A stretch of 64,000 bases of DNA from the NCBI RefSeq assembly GCF_000721495.1, contig NZ_JOHY01000006.1, positions 186,001-250,000 of the forward strand, given 5' to 3'. Shown piece after piece: positions 25,351 through 34,744 of this stretch. Source of the stretch: Streptomyces sp. NRRL F-5123. GTDB lineage: Bacteria > Actinomycetota > Actinomycetes > Streptomycetales > Streptomycetaceae. Under the pieces are notes generated by a model. It worked only from the letters and a program-made list of their open reading frames with translations. It had not been told where the DNA came from and did not search any database. A program made the translations under genes and the position numbers. Position 1 is the stretch's first letter. Each line of letters begins with the position of its first letter.

Positions 25351-26805
25351 TCAGTCGTCCGGCTGGGTCTCCCGGGCCCGCTCCGCGGCCTGCGCGGCGG
25401 CGCTGCCGGGGCGCTTGCGGGCGACCCAGCCCTCGATGTTGCGCTGCTGCCCGCGGGCCACCGCGAGCGAGCCCGCCGGCACGTCCTTGGTGATCACCGA
25501 GCCGGCCGCGGTGTAGGCGCCGTCGCCGACCACCACGGGCGCCACGAACATGTTGTCCGAGCCGGTCTTGCAGTAGCTGCCGATGGTGGTGTGGTGCTTG
25601 GCCTCGCCGTCGTAGTTGACGAAGACGCTGGCCGCGCCGATGTTGGTGTACTCGCCGATCGTCGCGTCACCCACGTAGCTCAGGTGCGGCACCTTGGTGC
25701 CCTCGCCGATCGAGGCGTTCTTCATCTCGACGTACGTGCCCGCCTTGGCGCCCTTGCCGAGCCGCGCGCCGGGGCGCAGGTACGCGTACGGGCCGACGTT
25801 CGCCTCCGGGCCGATCTCGGCCTCCTGGGCGACGGTGTTGGACACCCGCGCGCCCTCGCCGACGGTCGTGTCGGTCAGGGTGCAGTTCGGGCCGACCTCC
25901 GCGCCCGCCGCCACCCGGGTGGCGCCGAGCAGCTGGGTGTTGGGGTGGATCACCGCGTCGGGCTCCAGCACCACGCCCGCGTCCAGCCAGGTCGAGGCCG
26001 GGTCGACGACCGTCGCGCCGCCCAGCATCGCCTGGTGCAGCAGCCGGTCGTTGAACACCCGGCGGGCCTCGGCGAGCTGCACCCGGTTGTTGACCCCGGC
26101 GATCTCCCGGTGGTCGGCCGCGGTCCAGGCGCCGACCCGGTGGCCGGCCCCGCGCAGGATCGCGAGGGTGTCGGTCAGGTACTCCTCGGCCTGCGAGTTG
26201 TCGGTGGTGACCTTGGTGAGGGCCTCGGCGAGCAGCGCGGCGTCGTACGCGTAGACGCCGGAGTTGATCTCGGTGATCGCCTGCTGGTCGGGGGAGGCGT
26301 CCTTCTGCTCCACGATCGCGGTGACCTGGCCGTCCGTCACGTCCCGCACGATGCGGCCGTAACCGGTCGGGTCGGGCACGTGCGCGGTGAGCACGGTGAC
26401 CGCGTTGCCGTCGGCCTGGTGCGCGGACACCAGTGTGGCCAGCGTGTGGGCGGTCAGCAGCGGGGTGTCGCCGTAGGTCACCACCAAGGTGCCCTCGGGG
26501 GTGGCGCCGCGCCGGGCGAGCTCCTCCAGGCCGATGCGGACCGCGTGCCCGGTGCCGTTCTGCTCCTCCTGCACCGCCGTCAGCGCGTCCGGGTCCACCG
26601 CCGCGAGGTGCTCGGCGACCTGCTCGCGCCCGTGGCCCACGACCACCAGCAGATGCTCGGGGTCCAGCTCGCGCGCGGCGGCGACCACATGGCCGAGCAG
26701 GGAGCGGCCGCAGATCGGGTGCAGCACCTTCGGGGTGGCCGACTTCATGCGCGTCCCCTCACCCGCGGCGAGGACGACGACGGCAGCCGGACGTGTGGGG
26801 CTCAC
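25351..26805 (-). CDS. glmU: Bifunctional N-acetylglucosamine-1-phosphate uridyltransferase / glucosamine-1-phosphate acetyltransferase
   Basis: A 484-residue enzyme making UDP-GlcNAc for peptidoglycan. The N-terminal nucleotidyltransferase shows 'VVLAAGEGTRMKSATPKVLH', 'EQNGTGHAV' and 'YGDTPLL'. The C-terminal left-handed helix shows hexapeptide repeats ('IGPEANVGPYAYLRPGARLG'), catalytic 'HLSYVGDATIG' and 'NIGAASVFVNYDG', 'HHTTIG'. GTG at 26805 is 8 nt from AGGAG. Full length. Confidence 0.97.
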   Translation of the reverse strand: MSPTRPAAVVVLAAGEGTRMKSATPKVLHPICGRSLLGHVVAAARELDPEHLLVVVGHGREQVAEHLAAVDPDALTAVQEEQNGTGHAVRIGLEELARRGATPEGTLVVTYGDTPLLTAHTLATLVSAHQADGNAVTVLTAHVPDPTGYGRIVRDVTDGQVTAIVEQKDASPDQQAITEINSGVYAYDAALLAEALTKVTTDNSQAEEYLTDTLAILRGAGHRVGAWTAADHREIAGVNNRVQLAEARRVFNDRLLHQAMLGGATVVDPASTWLDAGVVLEPDAVIHPNTQLLGATRVAAGAEVGPNCTLTDTTVGEGARVSNTVAQEAEIGPEANVGPYAYLRPGARLGKGAKAGTYVEMKNASIGEGTKVPHLSYVGDATIGEYTNIGAASVFVNYDGEAKHHTTIGSYCKTGSDNMFVAPVVVGDGAYTAAGSVITKDVPAGSLAVARGQQRNIEGWVARKRPGSAAAQAAERARETQPDD

Positions 26806-26916
26806 AGGGAGAACTCCTGGGCTTCGGGAGCGGGACCCCCGCAGAATACCCAGGCCCCCCGGGCCGGGCCATCCGCGCTCCACACACTCGCCCGGCCTAC
26901 CCGCACCGGACACCTG

Positions 26917-26987
26917 CTCCGCCGCCAGGACTCGAACCCGGACTTAAGGCACCAAAAGCCCCAGTGCTGCCATTACACCACGGCGGA
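26917..26987 (-). tRNA. tRNA-Gln (anticodon UUG)
   Basis: A 71-nt cloverleaf with acceptor stem TCCGCCG/CGGCGGA, a T-arm with TTCGAGT and an anticodon loop TTTTGGT reading UUG, which decodes CAA. The discriminator is G. CCA is not encoded. It lies upstream of glmU on the same strand. Confidence 0.93.
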
Positions 26988-27154
26988 TCAACTCGGCCTC
27001 CCCGTCGACCAGGTCGGGGCGACGAGGCGGTCGCTCCCATCATGCCGCACCGGACATGGTGCACGCGACGGAGATCAGGGTAAGCATCGATCGGCGCCCG
27101 CCCGACACGGTCCTGTCGTGCGCGGCATGCCGCTGCAATACTTACGGCAGCGTA

Positions 27155-27168
27155 GGTTACGCGTAACC
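27155..27168. promoter_or_regulatory. Operator candidate before the desaturase gene
   Basis: GGTTACGCGTAACC, a perfect 14-bp palindrome 40 bp before the desaturase ATG. Upstream TACGGCAGCGTA (27143-27154) is a second, imperfect dyad, so the block carries repeated TACG/CGTA half-sites. Similar TACG/CGTA-rich sites precede TetR-controlled desaturase genes in actinobacteria (recalled, not checked). The TetR gene 1 kb downstream is the natural candidate regulator. Confidence 0.65.
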
Positions 27169-27208
27169 GCTGATTGCAGCCCCCCTCCTCCATCCGACAG
27201 GGACAGAC

Positions 27209-28201
27209 ATGACCACACAGACAGACGTGAGGCCCGAGTCCCGGGAACCGGATCCCGGGACGACACAACAGGAGTCGCCGAGCGCCACCCGCGGTGGTGA
27301 GAGCAAGCGCTCGATCGAGCAGATCGCGCTGCTGCTGTTCATCTGCATCCCCTTCGTGGCGCTGGCCGCCGCGGTGCCGCTGGCCTGGGGACGCGGGATG
27401 AGCTGGCTCGACCTGGGCCTCATGGTGGGCATGTACTTCCTGGGCTGTCACGGCATCACCATCGGCTTCCACCGGCACTTCACGCACAGCTCGTTCAAGG
27501 CCAACCGCCCGCTGAAGATCGCGCTGGCCATCGCCGGCTCGATGGCCGTCGAGGGCCCGATCGTGCGCTGGGTCGCCGACCACCGCAGGCACCACAAGTT
27601 CAGCGACGCCGAGGGCGACCCGCACAGCCCCTGGCGCTACGGCGAGTCGCTCCCGGCCCTGCTCAAAGGCCTGTGGTGGGCGCACATGGGCTGGCTCTTC
27701 GACGAGGAGCAGACCCCGCAGCAGAAGTACGCCCCCGACCTGATCAAGGACCCGGCGATCCGCCGCATCTCCCGCGACTTCTGGCTCTGGACGGCGCTGT
27801 CGCTGCTCATCCCGCCGGTCGTCGGCGGCCTGGTCACCATGTCGTGGTACGGCGCCTTCACCGCGTTCTTCTGGGGTTCGCTCGTTCGGGTGGCGTTGCT
27901 GCACCACGTGACCTGGTCGATCAACTCCATCTGCCACGCCGTCGGCAAGCGCCCGTTCAAGTCCCGCGACCGCTCCGGCAACGTGTGGTGGCTGGCGGTC
28001 CTGTCCTGCGGCGAGTCCTGGCACAACCTGCACCACGCCGACCCCACCAGCGCCCGGCACGGCGTGCTGCGCGGCCAGATCGACTCCAGCGCGCGCCTCA
28101 TCCGCTGGTTCGAGATGGCCGGCTGGGCGACCGACGTGCGCTGGCCCACCGCCGACCGGATCGCCTCCCGGCGTAAAGAAGACGTAAGCGAAGCGGCATG
28201 A
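27209..28201 (+). CDS. Acyl-CoA desaturase (stearoyl-CoA delta-9 type)
   Basis: Membrane di-iron desaturase of 330 residues that puts a double bond into fatty acyl chains, tuning membrane fluidity. The three His boxes are 'HRHFTH' (about 88-93), 'HRRHH' (about 125-129) and 'HNLHH' (about 271-275), plus membrane helices between them. ATG at 27209 has GACAGGGACAG upstream. Eight nt before a TetR gene, forming an operon with a likely feedback regulator. Confidence 0.94.
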   Translation: MTTQTDVRPESREPDPGTTQQESPSATRGGESKRSIEQIALLLFICIPFVALAAAVPLAWGRGMSWLDLGLMVGMYFLGCHGITIGFHRHFTHSSFKANRPLKIALAIAGSMAVEGPIVRWVADHRRHHKFSDAEGDPHSPWRYGESLPALLKGLWWAHMGWLFDEEQTPQQKYAPDLIKDPAIRRISRDFWLWTALSLLIPPVVGGLVTMSWYGAFTAFFWGSLVRVALLHHVTWSINSICHAVGKRPFKSRDRSGNVWWLAVLSCGESWHNLHHADPTSARHGVLRGQIDSSARLIRWFEMAGWATDVRWPTADRIASRRKEDVSEAA

Positions 28202-28208
28202 TGGGGGC

Positions 28209-28934
28209 GTGAGCGACGGGAGACAGCCCAGGGCGACGACGACCGGCAGGGCGACGGCGGCCCGCGGACCCGCCGAGGCCGCCGCCCCGCCCCCCTCGGG
28301 ACCGACCGCACGCCGTACCCGGCGGGTCCGCATGACCGGCAAGGAACGCCGCGAGCAGCTCCTGGACGTGGGCCGCACGCTGTTCGCCGAGCGGGGCTAC
28401 GAGGCCACCTCGGTCGAGGAGATCGCGCACAAGGCCGGGGTGTCCAAGCCCGTGGTCTACGAGCACTTCGGCGGCAAGGAAGGCCTCTACGCCGTGGTGG
28501 TCGACCGCGAGATGCGCCGGCTGCTCGACATGGTCACCGGCGCCCTCACCGGCGGCCACCCTCGCGAGCTTCTGGAGCAGGCGGCCTTCGCGCTGCTGGA
28601 CTACATCGAGCGCTTCACCGACGGCTTCCGCATCCTGGTGCGCGACTCGCCCGTCGCACAGTCCACCGGCACCTTCGCCTCGCTCATCAGCGACATCGCG
28701 ACCCAGGTCGAGGACATCCTCGGCCACGAGTTCAAGCAGCGCGGCTTCGACCCCAAGCTCGCCCCGATGTACGCCCAGGCGCTCGTCGGCATGGTCGCGC
28801 TGACCGGCCAGTGGTGGGTCGAGGTGCAGCGCCCGAAGAAGTCCGAGGTCGTCGCCCACCTGGTCAGCCTGTCCTGGAACGGGCTGTCGGGCCTGGAGCC
28901 CAAGCCCCGGCTGGTCGGTCACCGCAAGAGCTGA
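28209..28934 (+). CDS. TetR-family regulator, probably controlling the desaturase
   Basis: A 241-residue regulator. After about 45 Pro/Ala/Arg-rich residues, the TetR DNA-binding domain reads 'REQLLDVGRTLFAERGYEATSVEEIAHKAGVSKPVVYEHFGGKEGLY'. The rest is a ligand domain with 'LVRDSPVAQSTGTFASLI' and a C-terminal 'VGMVALTGQWW', like fatty-acyl-sensing members. GTG start is 7 nt after the desaturase stop. A CATGAT 6 nt before the GTG could also be a -10 giving a leaderless message. The downstream hairpin ends the operon. Confidence 0.9.
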   Translation: MSDGRQPRATTTGRATAARGPAEAAAPPPSGPTARRTRRVRMTGKERREQLLDVGRTLFAERGYEATSVEEIAHKAGVSKPVVYEHFGGKEGLYAVVVDREMRRLLDMVTGALTGGHPRELLEQAAFALLDYIERFTDGFRILVRDSPVAQSTGTFASLISDIATQVEDILGHEFKQRGFDPKLAPMYAQALVGMVALTGQWWVEVQRPKKSEVVAHLVSLSWNGLSGLEPKPRLVGHRKS

Positions 28935-28947
28935 GCGCCGCGCCCCG

Positions 28948-28999
28948 CACGGCGAGGAGCCGCCCCCCGGTGCGTACCGGGGAGCGGCTCCTCGCCGTG
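28948..28999. terminator. Bidirectional terminator between the TetR gene and ppc
   Basis: A perfect 15-bp stem (28948-28962 with 28985-28999) whose loop also contains a CCCCGG/CCGGGG pairing. It separates two convergent genes. Confidence 0.85.
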
Positions 29000-29015
29000 T
29001 CCGTGCGCGCCGGCG

Positions 29016-31784
29016 TCAGCCGGTGTTGCGCAGGCCCGCCGCGACGCCGTTGACGGTCAGCAGCAGGGCGCGGGACAGCAGCGGGTCCGGCTCCTCGCCG
29101 CGCGCGGCGGCCTCCCGCTGCCGGGCCAGCAGCGTGACCTGGAGGTACGAGATCGGGTCCAGGTACTGGTCGCGGATCCGGAAGGTCTGCGCCAGCACCG
29201 GGCTCGCCGCCAGCAGCTCCGACTCACCGGTCAGGCGCAGCACCTCGCGCACCGTCAGCTCGTGCTCGGTCTCGATCGCCTCGAAGACGTGCTTGAGGTC
29301 GTCGGGGACGAGCGAGTCGACGTAGTGGCGGGCGATCCGCAGGTCGGTCTTGGCCAGCGTCATCTCGACGTTGGACAGGAAGTTGCGGAAGAAGTGCCAC
29401 TGCCCGAAGGCCTCGTCCAGCACCCCGTCCAGGCCCGCCTCGCGCGCCGCCTTCAGGCCCGAGCCGACGCCGTACCAGCCGGGGACGATCTGCCGGGACT
29501 GCGTCCAGCCGAAGACCCAGGGGATCGCCCGCAGGCCGTCCAGGCCGGCGCCGGAGTCCGGGCGGCGGGACGGGCGCGAGCCCAGGTGCAGCTCGCCGAG
29601 CTGGTCGACCGGGGTGGAGGCGAAGAAGTACTTCGGCAGGTCGGGGTCGTCGACGAGCTTGCGGTAGGCGCCGTTCGCCGCCTCGGAGACGATGTCCATC
29701 GCCGCGTCCCAGCGCGCCAGCGCCTCGTCGGACTGCCGCGGAGCGGTGTGCAGCGCGGACGCCTGGAGCGTCGCGGCGACGGTCAGTTCCAGGTTCTCCC
29801 GGGCCAGCGACGGGATCAGGTACTTGTCGGAGATGACCTCGCCCTGCTCGGTCACCTTGATCTCGCCCTCCAGGGTGCCCCACGGCTGCGCGAGGATCGC
29901 GGTGTGCGAGGGGCCGCCGCCGCGGCCGACCGTGCCGCCGCGGCCGTGGAAGAGCCGCAGCCGCACGCCGTGCCGGTGCGCCACGTCGCGCAGCCGGCGC
30001 TGCGCCCGGTGGATCTCCCACTGCGAGGTCGTGATGCCGCCGAACTTCGAGGAGTCGGAGTAGCCGAGCATGACCTCCTGCACGTCGCCGCGCAGCGACA
30101 CCAGCCGCCGGTAGGACGGGTCGGACAGCATCTCGTCCAGCAGCTTGTCGGCGATCTTCAGCTCGACGGTGGTCTCCAGCAGCGGCACGATGCCGATCTT
30201 GGCGACACCCGCGTGCAGGTCGATCAGGCCCGCCTCGCGCGCCAGCACCGCGGCGGCGAAGACGTCGTCGGAGCCGAAGCACATCGAGATGATGTAGGAC
30301 TCCATCACCTCGGGGCCGAAGCGCTCGAAGGCCTCGCGCATGGTGTGGAAGACGCCGAGGGTCTTGGCGCCGGCGGCGTCCAGCGGCGCCGGGGTCGGGG
30401 CCAGCGGGCGGCGCGAGCGCAGCTCCTTGGCGAGCAGCTTGCGGCGGTAGTCGCGCGGCATGTCGGCGTAGCGCCAGGACTCCTCGCCGAGCCGGTCGAA
30501 GAGCTGGCCCAGCGCGTGGTGGTGGGCGTCGGCGTGCTCGCGCACGTCCATCGTGGCGAGCTGCAGGCCGAACGCGGACAGGGTGCGGACGGTGCGGTCC
30601 ACCCGTCCCTCCGCGATCAGCCCGCCGCGGTGGGCGCGCAGCGACTCCTGGACGAGCTGGAGGTCGGTGAGCAGCGCGGCCGTGCCGAGGTAGTCCCGGC
30701 CGGGGACGTGCGGGGTGCCGGTGGCGAGCCGCTCGCGGGTGTTGATCAGCTTCTGCCGGATGCAGGTCGCCTTGAGGCGGTAGGGCTCCTCGGCGTTCAG
30801 CCGCTTGTAGCGCGGGCTGATCTCGGGCAGTGCGACCAGGTCGGTGGCCAGCGAGTCCAACAGCTCGTCGCTCGCGCCGGAGTTGCGGATCGAGTTCGAC
30901 AGCGCGCCGCGCAGGTCGTCGACCAGCTCCAGGGCGTCGGTGATGCCGTGCTCGTGCTGCAGGATCAGCACGTCCCAGGTGACCTCGGGGGTGACGTTGG
31001 GGTTGCCGTCCCGGTCGCCGCCGATCCAGGTGCCGAACGTCAGCGGCCGGGTCTCCGGCGGCAGCGGCACCCCGACCCGCTCCAGCTCCGCCGCCAGGTC
31101 CTCCAGCACGTCGCCGACCGCGCCGGCGTGCAGCTCGTCGAGGTAGTAGATCGCGTTGCGCGCCTCGTCGGCCGGCTCCGGGCGCACCACCCGCAGCTCG
31201 TCGGTCTGCCACAGCAGGTCGATGTTCTCGGCCAGCCGCAGGTCGGCGCGCCGCCGGTCGCCCGTGCTGCCCTCGCCGTTGCCGTGCCCGTCCTCCAGCA
31301 GCTCGGCGATGCGGCGCAGCTTGTTCAGCACCGAGCGGCGGGCGGCCTCGGTGGGGTGCGCGGTGAAGACGGGGCGGACGTTGAGGTTGCGGACCGTCTC
31401 GCGTACGTGCTCGGGGTCGCCGTCCTTGAGCAGGTCGGCGGTCTGGGCGAGCAGGCCGCCCTCGGCCGCGCGCCGGGAGCGCAGCTCGCGCCCGCGGTGG
31501 ACCTGCTCGGTGACGTTGGCGAGGTGGAAGTAGGTGGAGAAGGCGCGGACCAGCTTCGCCGCGGTCTCCAGATCGGTCTCGCCGAGCAGTGCGGCGGCGG
31601 CCTCCCCGTCGCTGCGGGTCAGCGCGCGGACCTTCTCGACGAGGTCGAGGAGCTCCTGCCCTTCCTGGCGCACCAGGGTGCCGCCCAGCAGGTCTCCCAG
31701 GCGGCGGATGTCGGCACGGAGGGCGGAACTGGTCGCGGTACTGCTGGCGGTACTGCTGTCCGGGGCGGTGTCGGCGCTGCTCAC
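29016..31784 (-). CDS. ppc: Phosphoenolpyruvate carboxylase
   Basis: A 922-residue enzyme that carboxylates PEP to oxaloacetate, replenishing the TCA cycle. Catalytic motifs are '[14 protein letters not shown]' (essential His), '[13 protein letters not shown]', '[17 protein letters not shown]' and the C-terminal 'GLRNTG' that contacts the active site. The N-terminal 20 residues are Ser/Thr-rich and not conserved. GTG at 31784 is 8 nt from GGAG. Full length. In S. coelicolor the orthologue is next to the same desaturase/TetR pair (from memory). Confidence 0.97.
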   Translation of the reverse strand: MSSADTAPDSSTASSTATSSALRADIRRLGDLLGGTLVRQEGQELLDLVEKVRALTRSDGEAAAALLGETDLETAAKLVRAFSTYFHLANVTEQVHRGRELRSRRAAEGGLLAQTADLLKDGDPEHVRETVRNLNVRPVFTAHPTEAARRSVLNKLRRIAELLEDGHGNGEGSTGDRRRADLRLAENIDLLWQTDELRVVRPEPADEARNAIYYLDELHAGAVGDVLEDLAAELERVGVPLPPETRPLTFGTWIGGDRDGNPNVTPEVTWDVLILQHEHGITDALELVDDLRGALSNSIRNSGASDELLDSLATDLVALPEISPRYKRLNAEEPYRLKATCIRQKLINTRERLATGTPHVPGRDYLGTAALLTDLQLVQESLRAHRGGLIAEGRVDRTVRTLSAFGLQLATMDVREHADAHHHALGQLFDRLGEESWRYADMPRDYRRKLLAKELRSRRPLAPTPAPLDAAGAKTLGVFHTMREAFERFGPEVMESYIISMCFGSDDVFAAAVLAREAGLIDLHAGVAKIGIVPLLETTVELKIADKLLDEMLSDPSYRRLVSLRGDVQEVMLGYSDSSKFGGITTSQWEIHRAQRRLRDVAHRHGVRLRLFHGRGGTVGRGGGPSHTAILAQPWGTLEGEIKVTEQGEVISDKYLIPSLARENLELTVAATLQASALHTAPRQSDEALARWDAAMDIVSEAANGAYRKLVDDPDLPKYFFASTPVDQLGELHLGSRPSRRPDSGAGLDGLRAIPWVFGWTQSRQIVPGWYGVGSGLKAAREAGLDGVLDEAFGQWHFFRNFLSNVEMTLAKTDLRIARHYVDSLVPDDLKHVFEAIETEHELTVREVLRLTGESELLAASPVLAQTFRIRDQYLDPISYLQVTLLARQREAAARGEEPDPLLSRALLLTVNGVAAGLRNTG

Positions 31785-32089
31785 AGGTGCGGCTCCTTGT
31801 GCAGTGGTGTGTGGACGGCGTACTCGCGGACCGCGCTGTCCGGCCGTTCCAGGATAGGTCGCGGCCCGCCCGCCGAGACGCCCAGCCCACGTGCCGGACA
31901 CCTGGGGTCCCGCCCGACCCGGTGCGCACGGCTGCCGGGGCCCTCGCCGGACCGCTGCCGCGACCGCTGCCGGGGGTGCCCGTGGAGGCGGCTGCCGGGT
32001 AGCCGTGGGGTGCCGGAGGGGCCCCGGGGCGCGGGCGCGGCTGGTACGTGCCCCTTACGTCCGGGCGTCCACCGCATACGCTGGACGCC
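31785..32089. other. 305-nt divergent spacer, ppc / histidine kinase
   Basis: Holds the divergent promoters. For ppc, TATCCT on the minus strand (31856-31851) fits a -10. For the kinase, see the element at 32077. The middle has imperfect GCTGCCGG repeats and no gene. Confidence 0.5.
32077..32082 (+). promoter_or_regulatory. Putative -10 of the histidine kinase gene (leaderless start)
   Basis: TACGCT ends 7 nt before the ATG, with TTACGT (32055-32060) as a possible -35 at 16 nt spacing. No Shine-Dalgarno is present. Confidence 0.5.
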
Positions 32090-33421
32090 ATGAGTACGAC
32101 GGGGGCGCACGTACCGGACGACGGCGCCGGAGGAGGCGCGGCAGGCAGCACAGCGGCACAGGTGCTGCTCCCCGCCGGATGGTGGTGGTGGCAGCGGCGG
32201 CGCAGCTTCCTGCTCGACGCGACCCTCGCCGCAATCTCCGCGATCGAGTGCGCCTTCGAGGGCGGCACCTTCGCCGACCGGGTCGGCGTCCCCGCCTTCC
32301 TCGGTGCGCTGATCGGCGTCCTGGTCGGCGGCGTCCTGCTGCTGCGGCGCCGGTGGCCGGTCGCGGTGGTGCTGGTCGGCATAGCGATGACGCCCGCGCA
32401 GATGGGCTTTCTGCTCTCCCTCGTCGGCCTCTACACCCTCGCCGCCTCCGAGGTGCCGCGCCGCATCACCGCCGCCCTGGCCGGGATGAACGGATTCGGC
32501 ACGATGCTGGTCGCCGTCATCCAGTTCCAGGACAACCTGGACGGCTCCGACGACGGCAGCGCGCTGCGGATGCCCGTCACGCTCTTCGTCTCCATCCTCA
32601 TGGCGCTCGGCCTCACCGGCCCGCCGGTGCTCCTCGGCCTCTACGTACGCGCCCGGCGCCGCCTCGTGGAGAGCCTGCGCGAGCGGGCCGACGGCCTGGA
32701 GCGCGAGCTCGAACTGCTCGCCGAGAAGGCGGCGGAGCGCGCCGAGCGGGCGCGGGCGGAGGAGCGCACCCGGATCGCGCGCGACATGCACGACGTCGTC
32801 GCGCACCGGGTGAGCCTGATGGTCGTGCACGCCGCCGCGCTCAAGGCCGTCGCCCTCAAGGACCCGCGGAAGGCGTCCGCCGGCGCGGAGCTCATCGGCG
32901 ACATGGGACGGCAGGCGCTCACCGAGCTGCGCCAGATGCTGGGGGTGCTGCGCACCTCGGAGGCCGCCTCCCCGGCCGCCTCCCCCGCACCCGTCCCGGA
33001 CCGGCCCGTCTCCCGGGAGGAGGAAGAGGGCCCGACGCTGGCCCGGCTCGCGGCTCTGGTGGAGGAGTCCCAGGCGGCGGGCATGGGGGTCGAGCTGACC
33101 GTCGAGGGCGCGAAGCGGCCGTGCGGTGCGCGCATCGAGGCAACCGTCTACCGCGTGGTCCAGGAGGCCCTCACCAACGTCCGCAAGCACGCGGCGGGCG
33201 CGAGCGCGGTCGTCCGCCTCGCCTACCGCGAGGCCGAGGTCGCCGTCCTCATCACCAACGGCCCCTCCGACGGCACCCCCCAGACCGCCCTCCCCGGCGG
33301 CGGCCACGGCCTGACCGGCATGCGCGAACGCGTCACCTCCCACGGCGGCGGCTTCGCCGCCGGCCCCACCCCCGACGGCGGCTTCCGCGTCTCCGCGATG
33401 GTCCCCCTCCAGAACGCCTGA
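32090..33421 (+). CDS. Orphan sensor histidine kinase (HisKA_3 type)
   Basis: A 443-residue membrane kinase. Four to five hydrophobic segments lie in about 45-190. A coiled coil leads into the dimerisation box 'ERTRIARDMHDVVAHRVSLMV' with the phospho-His. The ATPase domain has 'EALTNVRKHA' (N box) and 'GGGHGLTGMRERV' (G box); the first G box region is short. A charged low-complexity stretch separates the two. Such NarL/DesK-type kinases pair with LuxR-type regulators; none is adjacent, so the partner could be one of the regulators at 15.2 or 19.6 kb or elsewhere. Confidence 0.9.
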   Translation: MSTTGAHVPDDGAGGGAAGSTAAQVLLPAGWWWWQRRRSFLLDATLAAISAIECAFEGGTFADRVGVPAFLGALIGVLVGGVLLLRRRWPVAVVLVGIAMTPAQMGFLLSLVGLYTLAASEVPRRITAALAGMNGFGTMLVAVIQFQDNLDGSDDGSALRMPVTLFVSILMALGLTGPPVLLGLYVRARRRLVESLRERADGLERELELLAEKAAERAERARAEERTRIARDMHDVVAHRVSLMVVHAAALKAVALKDPRKASAGAELIGDMGRQALTELRQMLGVLRTSEAASPAASPAPVPDRPVSREEEEGPTLARLAALVEESQAAGMGVELTVEGAKRPCGARIEATVYRVVQEALTNVRKHAAGASAVVRLAYREAEVAVLITNGPSDGTPQTALPGGGHGLTGMRERVTSHGGGFAAGPTPDGGFRVSAMVPLQNA

Positions 33422-33436
33422 CCCGCCCGCCGCCGT

Positions 33437-33453
33437 GCGCGGGGAACTGCGCG
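33437..33453. repeat. Copy 3 of the recurring intergenic element
   Basis: GCGCGGGGAACTGCGCG, between the convergent kinase and coiled-coil genes. Downstream, 33514-33535 has a small GAGGGC-GCG-GCCCTC hairpin that could act as a terminator. Confidence 0.7.
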
Positions 33454-33529
33454 CCCGGCCCCCACGGAGCGGGGATCCGCGACGAGCGGCGGGCGCAGCC
33501 CGCAGGGCAGAGCCCCGAGGGCGCGGCCC

Positions 33530-34495
33530 TCAGGACGAGAGGCCCGGGGGGCGCGGGTCGCGCCCGGTGAGCGTGGCCAGCGCGGTGCGGATGTGCGCGA
33601 GATGAGCCCTGATCTCATCGCGTCGCACCTCGTGCTCCCGCAGAACCCGCTCGCTCTCCCTCCGCACCCTCTCCTCGTGCGTCCGCGCCTGCGCGAGTAC
33701 CGCCGCGGCCCGCCGCTCCGCCTCCGCCTCCCGCGCGCGCAGCGCCTCCTCCGCGGCGGTGCGCTCGCGGTGCGCCGCGTCGAGCCGCCGCTCGGCGTCG
33801 GCGAGCAGATCGCCGAGCCTGCTGTCGGCCCCGGCCTCGCGCTCGGCGAGCTCCCGCTCCAGCGCCTCCAGCCGGGTGCGCCGGTCCTGCTCGCCCTCCG
33901 CCGCCAGGCGCTCCGCGTCGTGCCGTACGGCCTCCAGCGTGCGGCCGGCCTCGCCGCGTACCGCTTCCGCCTCGGCGCGCGCCTGGCCGAGGATGTCGGC
34001 GGCCCGCGCGCACGCCGCGTCGAGCATCCGCTCGGTCTCGTCCTCGGCGGCTGCGAGCCGCGCGGAGGCGGCGGCGCGGGATTCCTCCTGGAGGGTGCGC
34101 CGCGCGGTCTCCGCGGCGTCCCGTGCGTACTGCGCCTCCGTCTCGGCCCGTTCGCGTACGGCCGCGGCCTCCTCCTCGACGAGCCGCACCAGCTCCTGCG
34201 CGCCGGGGCCGAGGGCGTCGAAGGCCGAGGACGGGAGCGCGTCGAACTGCCGGCGCAGCGCCGCGTGCTCGGCCTCCATCTCGTTCGCGAGTTCGCTGAG
34301 CCGGGTGGCCCGCTCCCACGCGGCGTCGCGGTCCTCGGACAGCTCCTCGAGGAAGCGGTCGACCTGCTCCGGCCGGTAGCCGATGCCGCGCCCGCGCACC
34401 CGCCGGACGGGCCCGGCGCCCCCTGCGTCCCCGGCCTCGTGGACGCCCGCCCCCGCCGTGGACGTCCCCGCCGATGCGGTCGTGTCGCTGCTCAT
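33530..34495 (-). CDS. DivIVA-like coiled-coil protein
   Basis: A 321-residue soluble protein. A short N-terminal motif 'RVRGRGIGYRPEQVDRFLEELSEDRDAAWERA' (about 32-63) resembles the DivIVA/GpsB lead segment. The remainder (65-300) is an almost unbroken Glu/Ala/Arg-rich coiled coil. Streptomycete homologues are often labelled 'cellulose-binding protein' without good support. A role in polar or cytoskeletal organisation is plausible but not shown. ATG at 34495 has AAGGGG 7 nt upstream; a TACAAT (34574-34569, minus strand) may be its -10. Confidence 0.8.
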   Translation of the reverse strand: MSSDTTASAGTSTAGAGVHEAGDAGGAGPVRRVRGRGIGYRPEQVDRFLEELSEDRDAAWERATRLSELANEMEAEHAALRRQFDALPSSAFDALGPGAQELVRLVEEEAAAVRERAETEAQYARDAAETARRTLQEESRAAASARLAAAEDETERMLDAACARAADILGQARAEAEAVRGEAGRTLEAVRHDAERLAAEGEQDRRTRLEALERELAEREAGADSRLGDLLADAERRLDAAHRERTAAEEALRAREAEAERRAAAVLAQARTHEERVRRESERVLREHEVRRDEIRAHLAHIRTALATLTGRDPRPPGLSS

Positions 34496-34568
34496 GCGTC
34501 TGCCCCTTCGCCGCCGGCGTTCCGCGTCCCGCTGCCGCGCCCATCTCCTCTTTATGGCTTATGACCGA

Positions 34569-34574
34569 ATTGTA
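34569..34574 (-). promoter_or_regulatory. Putative -10 of the coiled-coil gene
   Basis: TACAAT on the minus strand, 74 nt before the start codon, in a locally AT-rich patch. No convincing -35. Confidence 0.35.
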
Positions 34575-34744
34575 GGATTCGGGGTGCCCCGACCGCCCGC
34601 CTCGTACGGGCATCCGTGCACCGGACCTCCGGCAGAGTCCTACCCGGCACCTACCCGGAAAACGGCCGGGGCCGGGGGGAAGGGCCGAAAGCCCTCCCGC
34701 CCGGCCCCTGACGGCGGACCGCCGCCGTGCCGTGCCGCCCGCCG

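Noticed and set aside
26898..28378. Long minus-strand open frame across the desaturase and tRNA
   Set aside because: Antisense to a desaturase with all three His boxes, and it runs through the tRNA and an operator.
33530..34495. Cellulose-binding function of the coiled-coil protein
   Set aside because: This label is common for homologues, but no carbohydrate-binding domain or signal peptide is present; a DivIVA-like description fits better.
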